A DNA stretch of 64,000 nucleotides, taken from assembly GCF_000455605.1 (NCBI RefSeq), contig NC_017025.1, forward strand, positions 2,914,001 through 2,978,000. The letters are read 5' to 3'. A program made the translations under genes and the position numbers. Below are positions 1 through 7,686 of the stretch, piece by piece. Positions within the stretch are counted from its first letter, which is position 1. Every line of letters begins with the position of its first letter. The notes beneath the pieces are model-generated. The model worked only from the letters and a program-made list of their open reading frames with translations. It ran no database searches and was not told where the DNA came from. The DNA comes from Flavobacterium indicum GPTSA100-9 = DSM 17447. Its GTDB lineage: Bacteria; Bacteroidota; Bacteroidia; Flavobacteriales; Flavobacteriaceae.

Positions 1-1
1 G

Positions 2-127
2 AGCTATACTGGTTTTGCTATTGGTTACGGATTAGATTCAATCCTCGGACCCGTTGAGTTAAAATACAGTTGGTCACCTGAATCAAGAAATAGTAATTTT
101 TGGGTGAATGTTGGGTTTATTTTTTAA
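2..127 (+). CDS. C-terminus of an outer-membrane barrel protein (partial, probably patatin-like)
   Basis: The window opens inside a reading frame (frame 2) that runs 41 codons to a TAA at 125-127 and ends ...WVNVGFIF. A terminal aromatic residue after alternating beta-strand residues is the usual last strand of an outer-membrane barrel. The phrase GPVELKYSWSPE resembles, from memory, the end of Bacteroidetes patatin-like phospholipases that carry a BamA-type C-terminal domain. That family name is an inference from only 41 residues; the membership in an outer-membrane barrel is more secure. The start and most of the gene lie outside the window. Confidence 0.5.
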   Translation, partial: SYTGFAIGYGLDSILGPVELKYSWSPESRNSNFWVNVGFIF

Positions 128-164
128 CAAAAAACAAAAAATAAAGAATTAAATTAAAAAATCT

Positions 165-172
165 TATATTTG
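165..172 (+). promoter_or_regulatory. -7 element of the permease promoter
   Basis: TATATTTG matches the Bacteroidetes -7 consensus TAnnTTTG and lies 26 bases before the permease ATG. No good TTTG was seen about 19 bases upstream, so only the -7 half is supported. Confidence 0.45.
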
Positions 173-198
173 AGACCTTAAAACTATTAACTATTACT

Positions 199-1659
199 AT
201 GTCAATTTGGAGAGTAAAACCTGTTTCAGCTTTTGAAGCAGACATGAAAAAAAGTCAATTAAAGAGGGTTCTAGGAAAATGGAGCCTTACAGCTATTGGT
301 GTAGGAGCAATTATTGGTGGAGGAATTTTCGTTCTAACCGGAACTGGAGCTTACTATCACGCAGGTCCTGCCTTAGCTATTTCGTTTATAATTGCAGGAA
401 TTGCTTGTGTCTTTGCTGCATTATGTTATTCAGAATTTGCATCAATTTTACCTGTTGAGGGCTCCGCTTATGCCTATGCATACGGAACTATTGGAGAAAT
501 TTTTGCTTGGATTATTGGTTGGGGATTAATCCTCGAATATGCCATGGGATCAATGACAGTGGCCGTTTCTTGGTCGGGTTATTTTAACAAACTCTTAAAA
601 CTCTTTGGTGTTAAGCTTCCCGATTGGTTAACTACAGACCCTGCTAGTTATACTGGAGAAGGGTTCTCAATGAATTTACCTGCATTTTTAATTGTATTGT
701 TCGTAATATCTATCCTTATTAAAGGAACAAGTAGTGCTGCAAAAGCCAACAACTTTATTGTAATCTTAAAAGTTTCTGCAGTTTTATTTGTAATTATCGC
801 AGGTGCATTTTTTATTAATGCAGAAAACTGGGATCCATTTATTCCTGCAGCAACACAAATTGTGGAAAAAGAAACTACCCACAATGCTTATGGAATAGCT
901 GGAATTATTTCTGGAGCAGCGGCAATTTTCTTTGCCTATGTAGGTTTTGATGCTGTATCTACTCAAGCTGGAGAAGCTGTAAATCCTAAAAAAGATGTTC
1001 CGTTTGCTATTATTGCTTCTTTACTAATTTGTACTGTATTATATATCTTAGTTTCATTAGTATTAACAGGAATGATGAACTACCAAGATTTCAATCCACT
1101 TGGAAAATATCCAGAAGCTATTAAAGCACCTGTTGCTTATGCTTTTGATATAGCAGGTCAAGGTTGGGCTGGTTTTATCATCACTATTGCTGCGACTGTA
1201 GGTTTAATTTCTGTTTTAATGGTAATGATTATGGGGCAATCTAGAATTTTCTTAGGAATGTCTAAAGACGGATTAATTCCTTCAGTATTTTCAAGAATTA
1301 ACCCAACTTCAGGTACACCTCAAACTAACTTAATGATTTTAGGTGGATTTATTGCTGTAGTTGCTGCCTTTACTCCAATTAGTAAATTAGCAGACATGAC
1401 AAGTTTTGGTACTTTATTTGCCTTCACAATGGTATGTATTGCTGTTTGGATTTTGCGTGTAAAACAACCAAACTTAACCAGAACATTTAAAGTTCCAGCA
1501 TTACCAATTATCGCTATTTCAGGTATCTTAATCAATACTTATTTAATGATTAACCTTAGCGTTGAAGCGCAAATGTTGTCATTAGGTTGGTTAGCCATCG
1601 GAATAGTAGTATACTTCTTGTATGGAAAACGAAATTCTAAATTAGAAAATCAAGAATAA
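199..1659 (+). CDS. APC-family amino acid permease
   Basis: A 486-residue inner-membrane transporter with about 12 hydrophobic helices. Residues about 30-50 hold the glycine-rich helix 1 motif GVGAIIGGGIFVLTG typical of the APC superfamily, and the later segment FFAYVGFDAVSTQAGE is typical of the cationic amino-acid transporter/YfnA branch. It should import amino acids by proton symport or exchange; the substrate cannot be read from sequence. The ATG at 199 is the first in frame and follows a -7 element by 26 bases. It stands alone, with a terminator behind it. Its nearness to tyrosine catabolism genes may be coincidental. Confidence 0.85.
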   Translation: MSIWRVKPVSAFEADMKKSQLKRVLGKWSLTAIGVGAIIGGGIFVLTGTGAYYHAGPALAISFIIAGIACVFAALCYSEFASILPVEGSAYAYAYGTIGEIFAWIIGWGLILEYAMGSMTVAVSWSGYFNKLLKLFGVKLPDWLTTDPASYTGEGFSMNLPAFLIVLFVISILIKGTSSAAKANNFIVILKVSAVLFVIIAGAFFINAENWDPFIPAATQIVEKETTHNAYGIAGIISGAAAIFFAYVGFDAVSTQAGEAVNPKKDVPFAIIASLLICTVLYILVSLVLTGMMNYQDFNPLGKYPEAIKAPVAYAFDIAGQGWAGFIITIAATVGLISVLMVMIMGQSRIFLGMSKDGLIPSVFSRINPTSGTPQTNLMILGGFIAVVAAFTPISKLADMTSFGTLFAFTMVCIAVWILRVKQPNLTRTFKVPALPIIAISGILINTYLMINLSVEAQMLSLGWLAIGIVVYFLYGKRNSKLENQE

Positions 1660-1665
1660 AAATTT

Positions 1666-1692
1666 AAGCCACTTTTTTAGTGGCTTTTTTAT
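1666..1692 (+). terminator. Rho-independent terminator after the permease
   Basis: Arms AAGCCACT (1666-1673) and AGTGGCTT (1679-1686) form an 8-bp stem with a five-T loop, followed by a T run. It lies seven bases after the permease stop. Confidence 0.85.
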
Positions 1693-1852
1693 TTTTTTAC
1701 GATATTTGTTGTAGTAAATCAATTTATGCAACCACTTTTTAAAGATTTATTAGCTCACTTAAAATTCCTCATCAAGAGAAATCCTGAATGAATGGATGGA
1801 TGTGCCGAATAATCAATTCGTCACTTTGTCAATTTATTTAAGTGGCACTTTC

Positions 1853-1881
1853 ATTGGCAACTTGACATATTATTAATTTAC
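1853..1881 (+). promoter_or_regulatory. hmgA promoter with overlapping palindromic operator candidate
   Basis: ATTG at 1853-1856, a 17-base spacer and TAATTTAC at 1874-1881 resemble a weak Bacteroidetes promoter 11 bases before the hmgA start. The spacer holds TGGCAA-C-TTGACA, a near-palindrome (one mismatch) that reappears with the same placement in front of hpd. A further small palindrome, AAGTG-G-CACTT, sits just upstream at 1840-1850. A regulator binding here is an inference. Confidence 0.45.
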
Positions 1882-1892
1882 ACATTAAAGTT

Positions 1893-3050
1893 ATGCCTAT
1901 TTATCACAAATTAGGAAAAATACCTCATAAACGTCACATTCAATTTAGAAAAGAAAATGGCGATTTATATTATGAGCAGTTATTTGGTACCATTGGTTTT
2001 GACGGAATGTCAACAAACATGTATCATGAACACAGACCAACACAAGTTAAAGAAATTAAAAACCAATATAGTGTTGCTCCTAAAATAGCGAAAGCTAACA
2101 ACATTCAATCGTATCGTTTAAGAGGCTTCCAAGTACAACCTCAGGATGATTTTTTAGAAAGTAGAAAAATTGTTCTAACAAATTCGGACTGTCATATTGT
2201 ATTGGCAGCTCCAAAAAAATCAACCACTGATTATTTTTATAAAAACACCGACTCTGATGAAGTAATTTTTATCCACAGAGGAACAGGGAAATTAAGAACC
2301 ATGTTAGGTAATCTGGATTTCAAATACGGAGATTATCTAGTAATTCCTCGTGGAATGATTTATAAAATAGATTTTGACACAGAAGATAATCGATTATTTA
2401 TCGTTGAATCTAGAAGACCCGTTTATACTCCAAAACAATATAGAAATTGGTTTGGCCAATTATTAGAACATTCTCCATTCTGTGAAAGAGATATTCGCAG
2501 ACCTGAAGAATTAGAAACCTATGATGAAAAAGGAGAATTCTTAATTAAAATTAAGAAAAAAGATGAAATTTTTGATTTAGTTTATGCTACACATCCATTT
2601 GATGTTGTAGGCTACGACGGATTCAATTATCCTTATGCTTTTTCAATACATGATTTTGAACCAATAACAGGAAGAATTCATTTACCTCCTCCTATTCATC
2701 AAACATTTGAAACTGATGCTTTCGTAATCTGTTCATTTGTTCCAAGATTATACGACTATCACCCACAATCCATTCCTGCTCCTTACAATCATAGTAATAT
2801 AGATGCCGATGAAGTGTTGTACTATGTAGATGGCGACTTTATGAGTAGAAACGACATTGAAGCCGGTCATATTTCATTGCATCCTGCTGGAATTCCACAC
2901 GGACCGCACCCAGGAGCTGTTGAAAGAAGTATTGGTAAAACAGAAACACAAGAATTAGCCGTAATGGTTGATACGTTTAAACCTTTAATGGTCACAGAAG
3001 AAGCAATGAAAATTGCAGATGAAAAGTATTACCAATCTTGGCTAGATTAA
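1893..3050 (+). CDS. hmgA: Homogentisate 1,2-dioxygenase
   Basis: This enzyme opens the ring of homogentisate to maleylacetoacetate in tyrosine and phenylalanine breakdown. The protein has 385 residues, shorter than the roughly 430-445 of the human and Pseudomonas enzymes but like other Bacteroidetes members. The C-terminal cupin shows H300 with D306/E307 and H336 (in IPHGPHPG); the 36-residue spacing of the two histidines equals that of the human iron ligands H335 and H371. It lies 72 bases before hpd, which makes its substrate, so the two form a pathway pair. No fumarylacetoacetase gene is in the window. Confidence 0.95.
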   Translation: MPIYHKLGKIPHKRHIQFRKENGDLYYEQLFGTIGFDGMSTNMYHEHRPTQVKEIKNQYSVAPKIAKANNIQSYRLRGFQVQPQDDFLESRKIVLTNSDCHIVLAAPKKSTTDYFYKNTDSDEVIFIHRGTGKLRTMLGNLDFKYGDYLVIPRGMIYKIDFDTEDNRLFIVESRRPVYTPKQYRNWFGQLLEHSPFCERDIRRPEELETYDEKGEFLIKIKKKDEIFDLVYATHPFDVVGYDGFNYPYAFSIHDFEPITGRIHLPPPIHQTFETDAFVICSFVPRLYDYHPQSIPAPYNHSNIDADEVLYYVDGDFMSRNDIEAGHISLHPAGIPHGPHPGAVERSIGKTETQELAVMVDTFKPLMVTEEAMKIADEKYYQSWLD

Positions 3051-3081
3051 TTAGCCCCAAAACAAACATTGTTGAACTTCA

Positions 3082-3110
3082 ATTGGCAACTTGCCACATT
3101 GATATTTAAA
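3082..3110 (+). promoter_or_regulatory. hpd promoter with perfect palindromic operator candidate
   Basis: ATTG at 3082-3085, a 17-base spacer and TATTTAAA at 3103-3110 mirror the arrangement before hmgA. The spacer carries TGGCAA-C-TTGCCA, a perfect 6-bp inverted repeat with one central base. It lies between the hmgA stop and the hpd start at 3123, so hpd may be transcribed separately as well as by read-through. Confidence 0.5.
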
Positions 3111-3122
3111 AATTTAAACATT

Positions 3123-4286
3123 ATGAGTAACGAAATAAAATCAGTAGAATACGGATTAGAAAAAATATTTGAAGGAGCACAAGACTTCTTACCATTATTA
3201 GGAACAGATTATGTAGAATTTTATGTAGGTAATGCAAAACAAGCAGCCCATTTTTACAAAACTGCATTTGGATTTCAATCATTAGCCTATGCTGGACTAG
3301 AAACGGGTGTAAAAGACAAAGCATCTTATGTATTAAAACAAGATAAAATTCGTTTAGTTTTAACAACAGCTTTAAATAGCAATTCACCAATTGGAGAACA
3401 TGTAAAAAAACATGGTGATGGTGTTAAAGTAATAGCCCTATGGGTAGAAGATGCACGTAAGTCATACGAAGAAACAACTAGCCGTGGAGCAAAATCATAT
3501 TTTGAGCCTGTTGTAGAAAAAGACGAAAATGGAGAAGTTGTTCGCGCAGGTATTTATGGTGCTTATGGAGAAACCGTTTTTGTATTTGTTGAACGTAAAA
3601 ACTACAATGGTATCTTTTTACCTGGATATAGTGAATGGAAATCGGACTACAACCCAGAAGCTGTTGGTTTAAAATATATTGACCACATGGTAGGTAACAC
3701 GGGATGGAACAGAATGAATGAAGCCGTTAAATGGTTTGAAGATGTGATGGGATTTGTTAATTTCCTTTCTTTTGACGACAAACAAATTACTACAGAGTAT
3801 TCTGCATTAATGTCAAAAGTAATGTCTAATGGAAACGGAAGAATTAAATTCCCAATCAATGAACCTGCTAATGGTAAAAAACGTTCTCAAATTGAAGAAT
3901 ATTTAGATTTCTATGAAGATGAAGGGGTACAACATATTGCAGTTGCTACAGACGACATCATTAAAACCGTAACAGAAATGCATGCAAGAGGAGTGGAATT
4001 TTTAAGTACACCTCCACAAGCCTATTATGATGCTATTCCAGAAAGACTTAAAGACCATATGTCGAAATTCAAAGAAGATATTAATGAGTTGCAAAAACTT
4101 GGTATCATGATCGACGCCGATGAAGAAGGTTACTTATTACAAATATTCACTAAACCTGTTGAAGATAGACCAACATTATTCTTTGAAATCATCCAAAGAA
4201 TGGGGGCTAAAGGTTTTGGAGCTGGTAACTTTAAAGCTTTGTTTGAATCTATAGAAAGAGAACAAGCACTTCGAGGAACTTTATAA
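3123..4286 (+). CDS. hpd: 4-hydroxyphenylpyruvate dioxygenase
   Basis: It turns 4-hydroxyphenylpyruvate into homogentisate, the substrate of the upstream hmgA. Two vicinal-oxygen-chelate domains are visible, at about 25-160 and 180-365. The likely iron ligands are H188 (in YIDHMVGNTG), H271 (in GVQHIAVATDD) and E355 (in TLFFEIIQR), the usual two-His-one-Glu triad. An upstream in-frame TTG at 3069 would add 18 residues, but those bases hold the promoter and palindrome, and the ATG at 3123 gives the normal 387-residue length, so I chose it. A strong terminator follows. Confidence 0.95.
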   Translation: MSNEIKSVEYGLEKIFEGAQDFLPLLGTDYVEFYVGNAKQAAHFYKTAFGFQSLAYAGLETGVKDKASYVLKQDKIRLVLTTALNSNSPIGEHVKKHGDGVKVIALWVEDARKSYEETTSRGAKSYFEPVVEKDENGEVVRAGIYGAYGETVFVFVERKNYNGIFLPGYSEWKSDYNPEAVGLKYIDHMVGNTGWNRMNEAVKWFEDVMGFVNFLSFDDKQITTEYSALMSKVMSNGNGRIKFPINEPANGKKRSQIEEYLDFYEDEGVQHIAVATDDIIKTVTEMHARGVEFLSTPPQAYYDAIPERLKDHMSKFKEDINELQKLGIMIDADEEGYLLQIFTKPVEDRPTLFFEIIQRMGAKGFGAGNFKALFESIEREQALRGTL

Positions 4287-4303
4287 AAATTCACAATTCA
4301 CAA

Positions 4304-4330
4304 AAAACGCTTCAACTTGAAGCGTTTTTT
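4304..4330 (+). terminator. Terminator after hpd
   Basis: AACGCTTCAA and TTGAAGCGTT form a nearly perfect hairpin centred on a single C, followed by a run of T. It closes the hmgA-hpd unit 18 bases after the stop. Confidence 0.9.
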
Positions 4331-4524
4331 TATTGAATTATCACTAACAAGAATATTTTTTGCTTTTCATTCAAAAAAAATCATTTTTTTTATCAAAAAA
4401 GTTACAAATTAAACAATTTTGTTTTGAGAAAAATATTGAAAAAGATCTGAATTTTTTAATATTGTTAAATTTTAAGGTGTTTTTTTGTATTTTTTTCTGT
4501 TAAAAGTGTTAAAGTTGATTTTTT

Positions 4525-4557
4525 ATTGAATAATATTTAAAAACCCAACTAATTTTG
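4525..4557 (+). promoter_or_regulatory. Promoter of the candidate small RNA
   Basis: ATTG (4525-4528), 21 bases, then TAATTTTG (4550-4557), a full match to TAnnTTTG. About 190 bases of very AT-rich DNA precede it (4331-4524), in which I see no gene. The predicted start is near 4563. Confidence 0.55.
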
Positions 4558-4562
4558 CATTC

Positions 4563-4680
4563 GCAATCTGAGAGGTAGTAGACTCAAATTGTGTATAAGT
4601 TTTTCATAATTTATAGTTTTTTGGTTGGTTAATAGCATAAAAACTCAGTCATTTCTTTTGACTGGGTTTTTTTGTTTTTG
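4563..4680 (+). ncRNA. Candidate small non-coding RNA, about 118 nt
   Basis: A self-contained unit lies in the gap between hpd and the DUF3108 gene. It has a consensus promoter just upstream, a 5' hairpin (CAATCTGAG 4564-4572 with CTCAAATTG 4583-4591, one C-A mismatch, loop AGGTAGTAGA) and a Rho-independent terminator (AACTCAGTCA 4642-4651 with TGACTGGGTT 4659-4668, then a T-rich tail). A separate consensus promoter for the next gene starts inside and after this terminator, so the segment need not be a leader of that gene. I see no open frame with a start and a ribosome site in it. Its class is unknown; 6S-Flavo and Flavo-1 are the families to test. Confidence 0.5.
4642..4680 (+). terminator. 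Terminator of the candidate small RNA
   Basis: A 10-bp stem with one G-T pair (4642-4651 with 4659-4668), loop TTTCTTT, then a T-rich tail to 4680. It stands 46 bases before the DUF3108 start codon. Confidence 0.75.
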
Positions 4681-4688
4681 TACTTTTG
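4657..4688 (+). promoter_or_regulatory. Promoter of the DUF3108-kynA-M23-pgi operon
   Basis: TTTG (4657-4660), 20 bases, TACTTTTG (4681-4688): a full match to the Bacteroidetes promoter, overlapping the preceding terminator. The start would be near 4695, giving a leader of about 30 bases before the ATG at 4727. Confidence 0.6.
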
Positions 4689-4726
4689 GAACAATAATTG
4701 TAATCTCCTTTGAAAAACAATTAATC

Positions 4727-5500
4727 ATGAAAAGAATACTTCTACTTTTTACCGTTTTTATTTTGTCTAACTCGTTTGATTACAAACAAATAGACGCTTA
4801 CACTATTGGAGAATACATTAAACTTCGCATACACTACGGATTAGTAAATGCCGGACATGCAACACTTGAAGTTAAAGACGCAACTTTAAATGGAAAAAAA
4901 ATGCATCATGTAGTTGGTAAAGGAGTTACAACAGGTATGACAAAATTTTTCTTTAAAGTTGACGACAACTATGAAAGCTATTTTGATAAAGAAACCAACA
5001 AACCGTATGTTTTTATAAGAAGAATAAACGAAGGGGGGTATACAAAAAACCAACAAGGTTATTTTAATCAAGCCACTAATACTGTTTTAGTTAAAGATTA
5101 TAAACATAAAACAGAAAAAACATTTAGTGTGCCTGAAGAGGTGCAAGATATTGTTTCTTCTTTTTACTATTTAAGAAATCATCCAAAAGTTGATGAACTA
5201 AAAGTGGGTGAATCTATTTCAATCGATATGTTTTTTGATGATGAAACCATTAAATTTAAACTAAAATATCTTGGTAAAGAAAATATAAACAGTAAATTTG
5301 GAGATATTAACTGTAAAAAATTTAGACCTTACGTACAAGCAGGTAGAGTTTTCAAAGAAGAAGAAAGCTTAACCGTTTGGATATCTGACGACTACAATAA
5401 AATTCCAATTAGAATTAAAGCCAGTTTAGCCGTAGGTTCTCTTAAAGCAGATATAGAAGATTATAGAGGGTTAAAACATCCTATAAAATTTAAAAAATAA
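4727..5500 (+). CDS. DUF3108 domain-containing exported protein
   Basis: A 257-residue protein with an N-terminal signal peptide (MKRILLLFTVFILSNSF). The rest is beta-rich and matches, from memory, the DUF3108 family of periplasmic proteins (IHYGLVNAGHATLEV early on, then SFYYLRN and a late EDYRGLKHP). The frame runs upstream to 4625, but those 34 codons cross a terminator and promoter, so the ATG at 4727, directly before the signal peptide, is preferred. The stop is three bases before kynA. The function is not known; it probably works in the periplasm or at the outer membrane. Confidence 0.8.
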   Translation: MKRILLLFTVFILSNSFDYKQIDAYTIGEYIKLRIHYGLVNAGHATLEVKDATLNGKKMHHVVGKGVTTGMTKFFFKVDDNYESYFDKETNKPYVFIRRINEGGYTKNQQGYFNQATNTVLVKDYKHKTEKTFSVPEEVQDIVSSFYYLRNHPKVDELKVGESISIDMFFDDETIKFKLKYLGKENINSKFGDINCKKFRPYVQAGRVFKEEESLTVWISDDYNKIPIRIKASLAVGSLKADIEDYRGLKHPIKFKK

Positions 5501-5503
5501 CAC

Positions 5504-6427
5504 ATGCTACAAACCGAATTATACGAAAAAATACAACTTTTAGAAGAGAAATTTAATAAAATTAATCAAAAAACAGAAACCCATCTGGAAGGATTGTTGT
5601 GGTCTAAACCCATCACCTACTGGGATTATATTCAAACTGATGCTTTATTAAATTTACAAATTCAAAGAACTACTTTACCCGATGAAATGGTGTTTATTAT
5701 GTATCACCAAGTCAATGAGTTATTGTTCAAAATGATTCTTTGGGAAATCAATCAGTTGTGTCATACGGAAAAACCAGAAACTCCTTATTTCACAGAAAAA
5801 ATAATGCGTATTTCACGATATTTCGACATGCTCACTACTTCTTTTGATATTATGAAAGATGGTATGCAAGTAGAACAATACATGAAATTTAGAAATACAC
5901 TAACACCAGCAAGTGGATTTCAAAGTGCACAGTATCGTTTAATTGAATTTGCTTCTACTGATTTAATCAATTTAATCGACGCTCGTTTTAGAGCTACAAT
6001 TGACAGAAATACACCTTTCGAACATGCTTTTGAACATCTCTATTGGCAAGCAGCAGGCAAAGATTATCATACGGGAGAAAAAAGTTATTTAATTCTTGAG
6101 TTTGAAAGAAAATATAAAGGTGAATTTCTTCGTTTTATGGAAGAATACAACACCATTAATATTTGGCAAAAATTTAAGCAATTACCTGAAAACGATCAAA
6201 AAAATCCAGAATTAATAGCGGCTATGCGTCATTATGACAAAACGGTAAATATAACTTGGGTTATGGCACATTACAATGCTGCTGTTAAATACATTGAAAG
6301 CGGACAAGGAAATGGTGAAGCAACAGGTGGTAGTGATTGGAAAAAATACATGTTACCAAAATACCAAAGACGCATTTTCTTCCCTGAATTATGGACAGAT
6401 GAAGAATTAAAAAATTGGGGTGAGTAA
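5504..6427 (+). CDS. kynA: Tryptophan 2,3-dioxygenase
   Basis: This haem enzyme opens the indole ring of tryptophan to N-formylkynurenine, the first step of the kynurenine pathway. The 307-residue protein shows the distal-side motif YHQVNELLFK with H68, and the proximal haem histidine H256 in WVMAHYNAAV, followed by a TGGSDW loop that matches the TGGS loop of the family. It follows the DUF3108 gene by three bases and precedes the M23 gene by 22. No other kynurenine gene is visible, so the rest of the pathway must lie elsewhere. Confidence 0.93.
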   Translation: MLQTELYEKIQLLEEKFNKINQKTETHLEGLLWSKPITYWDYIQTDALLNLQIQRTTLPDEMVFIMYHQVNELLFKMILWEINQLCHTEKPETPYFTEKIMRISRYFDMLTTSFDIMKDGMQVEQYMKFRNTLTPASGFQSAQYRLIEFASTDLINLIDARFRATIDRNTPFEHAFEHLYWQAAGKDYHTGEKSYLILEFERKYKGEFLRFMEEYNTINIWQKFKQLPENDQKNPELIAAMRHYDKTVNITWVMAHYNAAVKYIESGQGNGEATGGSDWKKYMLPKYQRRIFFPELWTDEELKNWGE

Positions 6428-6432
6428 TTTAA

Positions 6433-6441
6433 GGACGGAGG
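6433..6441 (+). promoter_or_regulatory. Shine-Dalgarno-like site for the M23 gene
   Basis: GGACGGAGG ends eight bases before a TTG codon at 6450. Strong purine-rich sites are rare in this AT-rich genome, and this one fixes TTG as the start of the lipoprotein. Confidence 0.55.
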
Positions 6442-6449
6442 ATTAAGAT

Positions 6450-7685
6450 TTGAAATATTTTATTTATCTTTTTTTAGCTATCTTGACTTTTTCATGTAAT
6501 CAAGAGAAGTCTAAAACACGAACCAAAAAAACTATAAAAAAGGAACCTATAATCAAAGATTATGGGTTTACTTTTAATGACTACAATGTTGTTAGGGACA
6601 CCTTACAATCAGGTGACACATTTAGCACTATTTTGGAGGCGTTTACACTGCCCGATAGTTTAAAATCTCATGATGTAACCGAAAAGATAAAAGACTCATT
6701 TAATATAAAAAACATTCGAGCAGGAAAAGAATTTATTACCTTTTCAGATAAAAAAAACAAAAAAGAATTAAAAGCACTCGTTTATATTCAAGACAAAACG
6801 AATTATCTAGTAGTAGACTTAAGAGATTCAATAGTTGTACAAATGAAGGCAAAACCTACGGTAATTAAACGTAGAACGGTAGCCGCTGAATTGAATGGCT
6901 CTTTGTCTGAAACACTAGACAAACTTGGTGTAAGTACAGCATTAGCACCGCAAATGGCGCAAATTTATGCCTATTCTATTGACTTCTTTAAAATTCAAAA
7001 AGGAGACAAATTTGCTATCACTTTACAAGAAAAATATTTTGAAAATGGAGATTATTTAGGTGTGGAAAAAATTGAAGCTTGTTATTTTGAATATAAAGGC
7101 AAAAAAATATATGCTTTCCCGTATAAATTAAGTGAAAATCAAAAATATTTCGAATACTATGATGAAGACGGAAAAGGTCTAAAAAACATGTTTTTAAAAG
7201 CTCCTTTGGATTATTTCCGATTAACGTCTCGTTTTTCAAGAGCACGTTTTCATCCTGTACAATTGCGCTGGAAAGCACACAACGGAACCGATTATGCCGC
7301 ACCACATGGTACTCCAATCAAAACTACTGCCTCGGGTGTTGTAGAACGAACAGGATATACCGCAGGTAATGGTAATTTTGTTAAAGTTAAACACAACGGC
7401 ATGTACAGCACACAATATTTACACATGTCAAAAATATTGGTTCGTACAGGGCAACGTGTTTCACAAGGTCAAACCATTGGACGAGTTGGAAGTACTGGTT
7501 TAGCTACGGGGCCACACGTTTGTTATCGTTTTTGGAAAAATGGTGTTCAAGTAGACCCACTTCGATTAAAACTTCCAAATACGGAACCGATGTCTAAAAA
7601 ACAGAAAGGCAGCTATTTAGAATACATCAAACCACTTAAAAAAGAATTAGACGATATATCAGCTAAAACTTTTAAAGAAGAATAA
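6450..7685 (+). CDS. M23-family metallopeptidase lipoprotein
   Basis: A 411-residue protein starting at TTG, with a lipoprotein signal (FLAILTFSC, Cys about residue 16). The C-terminal LytM/M23 domain (about 250-380) has H277 and D281 in HNGTDYA, so the first zinc site is intact. The second motif, normally HxH, reads H356-V-C358. I recall HVC in other Bacteroidetes M23 proteins, so this is a lineage variant, perhaps with Cys as a zinc ligand. It probably cuts peptidoglycan cross-links or activates amidases in the periplasm. Its stop is one base before the pgi start. Confidence 0.87.
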   Translation: MKYFIYLFLAILTFSCNQEKSKTRTKKTIKKEPIIKDYGFTFNDYNVVRDTLQSGDTFSTILEAFTLPDSLKSHDVTEKIKDSFNIKNIRAGKEFITFSDKKNKKELKALVYIQDKTNYLVVDLRDSIVVQMKAKPTVIKRRTVAAELNGSLSETLDKLGVSTALAPQMAQIYAYSIDFFKIQKGDKFAITLQEKYFENGDYLGVEKIEACYFEYKGKKIYAFPYKLSENQKYFEYYDEDGKGLKNMFLKAPLDYFRLTSRFSRARFHPVQLRWKAHNGTDYAAPHGTPIKTTASGVVERTGYTAGNGNFVKVKHNGMYSTQYLHMSKILVRTGQRVSQGQTIGRVGSTGLATGPHVCYRFWKNGVQVDPLRLKLPNTEPMSKKQKGSYLEYIKPLKKELDDISAKTFKEE

Positions 7686-7686
7686 A

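Noticed and set aside
3069..3122. Upstream extension of hpd from a TTG
   Set aside because: These bases hold the hmgA-hpd spacer, palindrome and promoter; the family starts at the ATG at 3123.
4625..4726. Upstream extension of the DUF3108 frame
   Set aside because: It runs through a terminator and promoter and would bury the signal peptide inside the protein.
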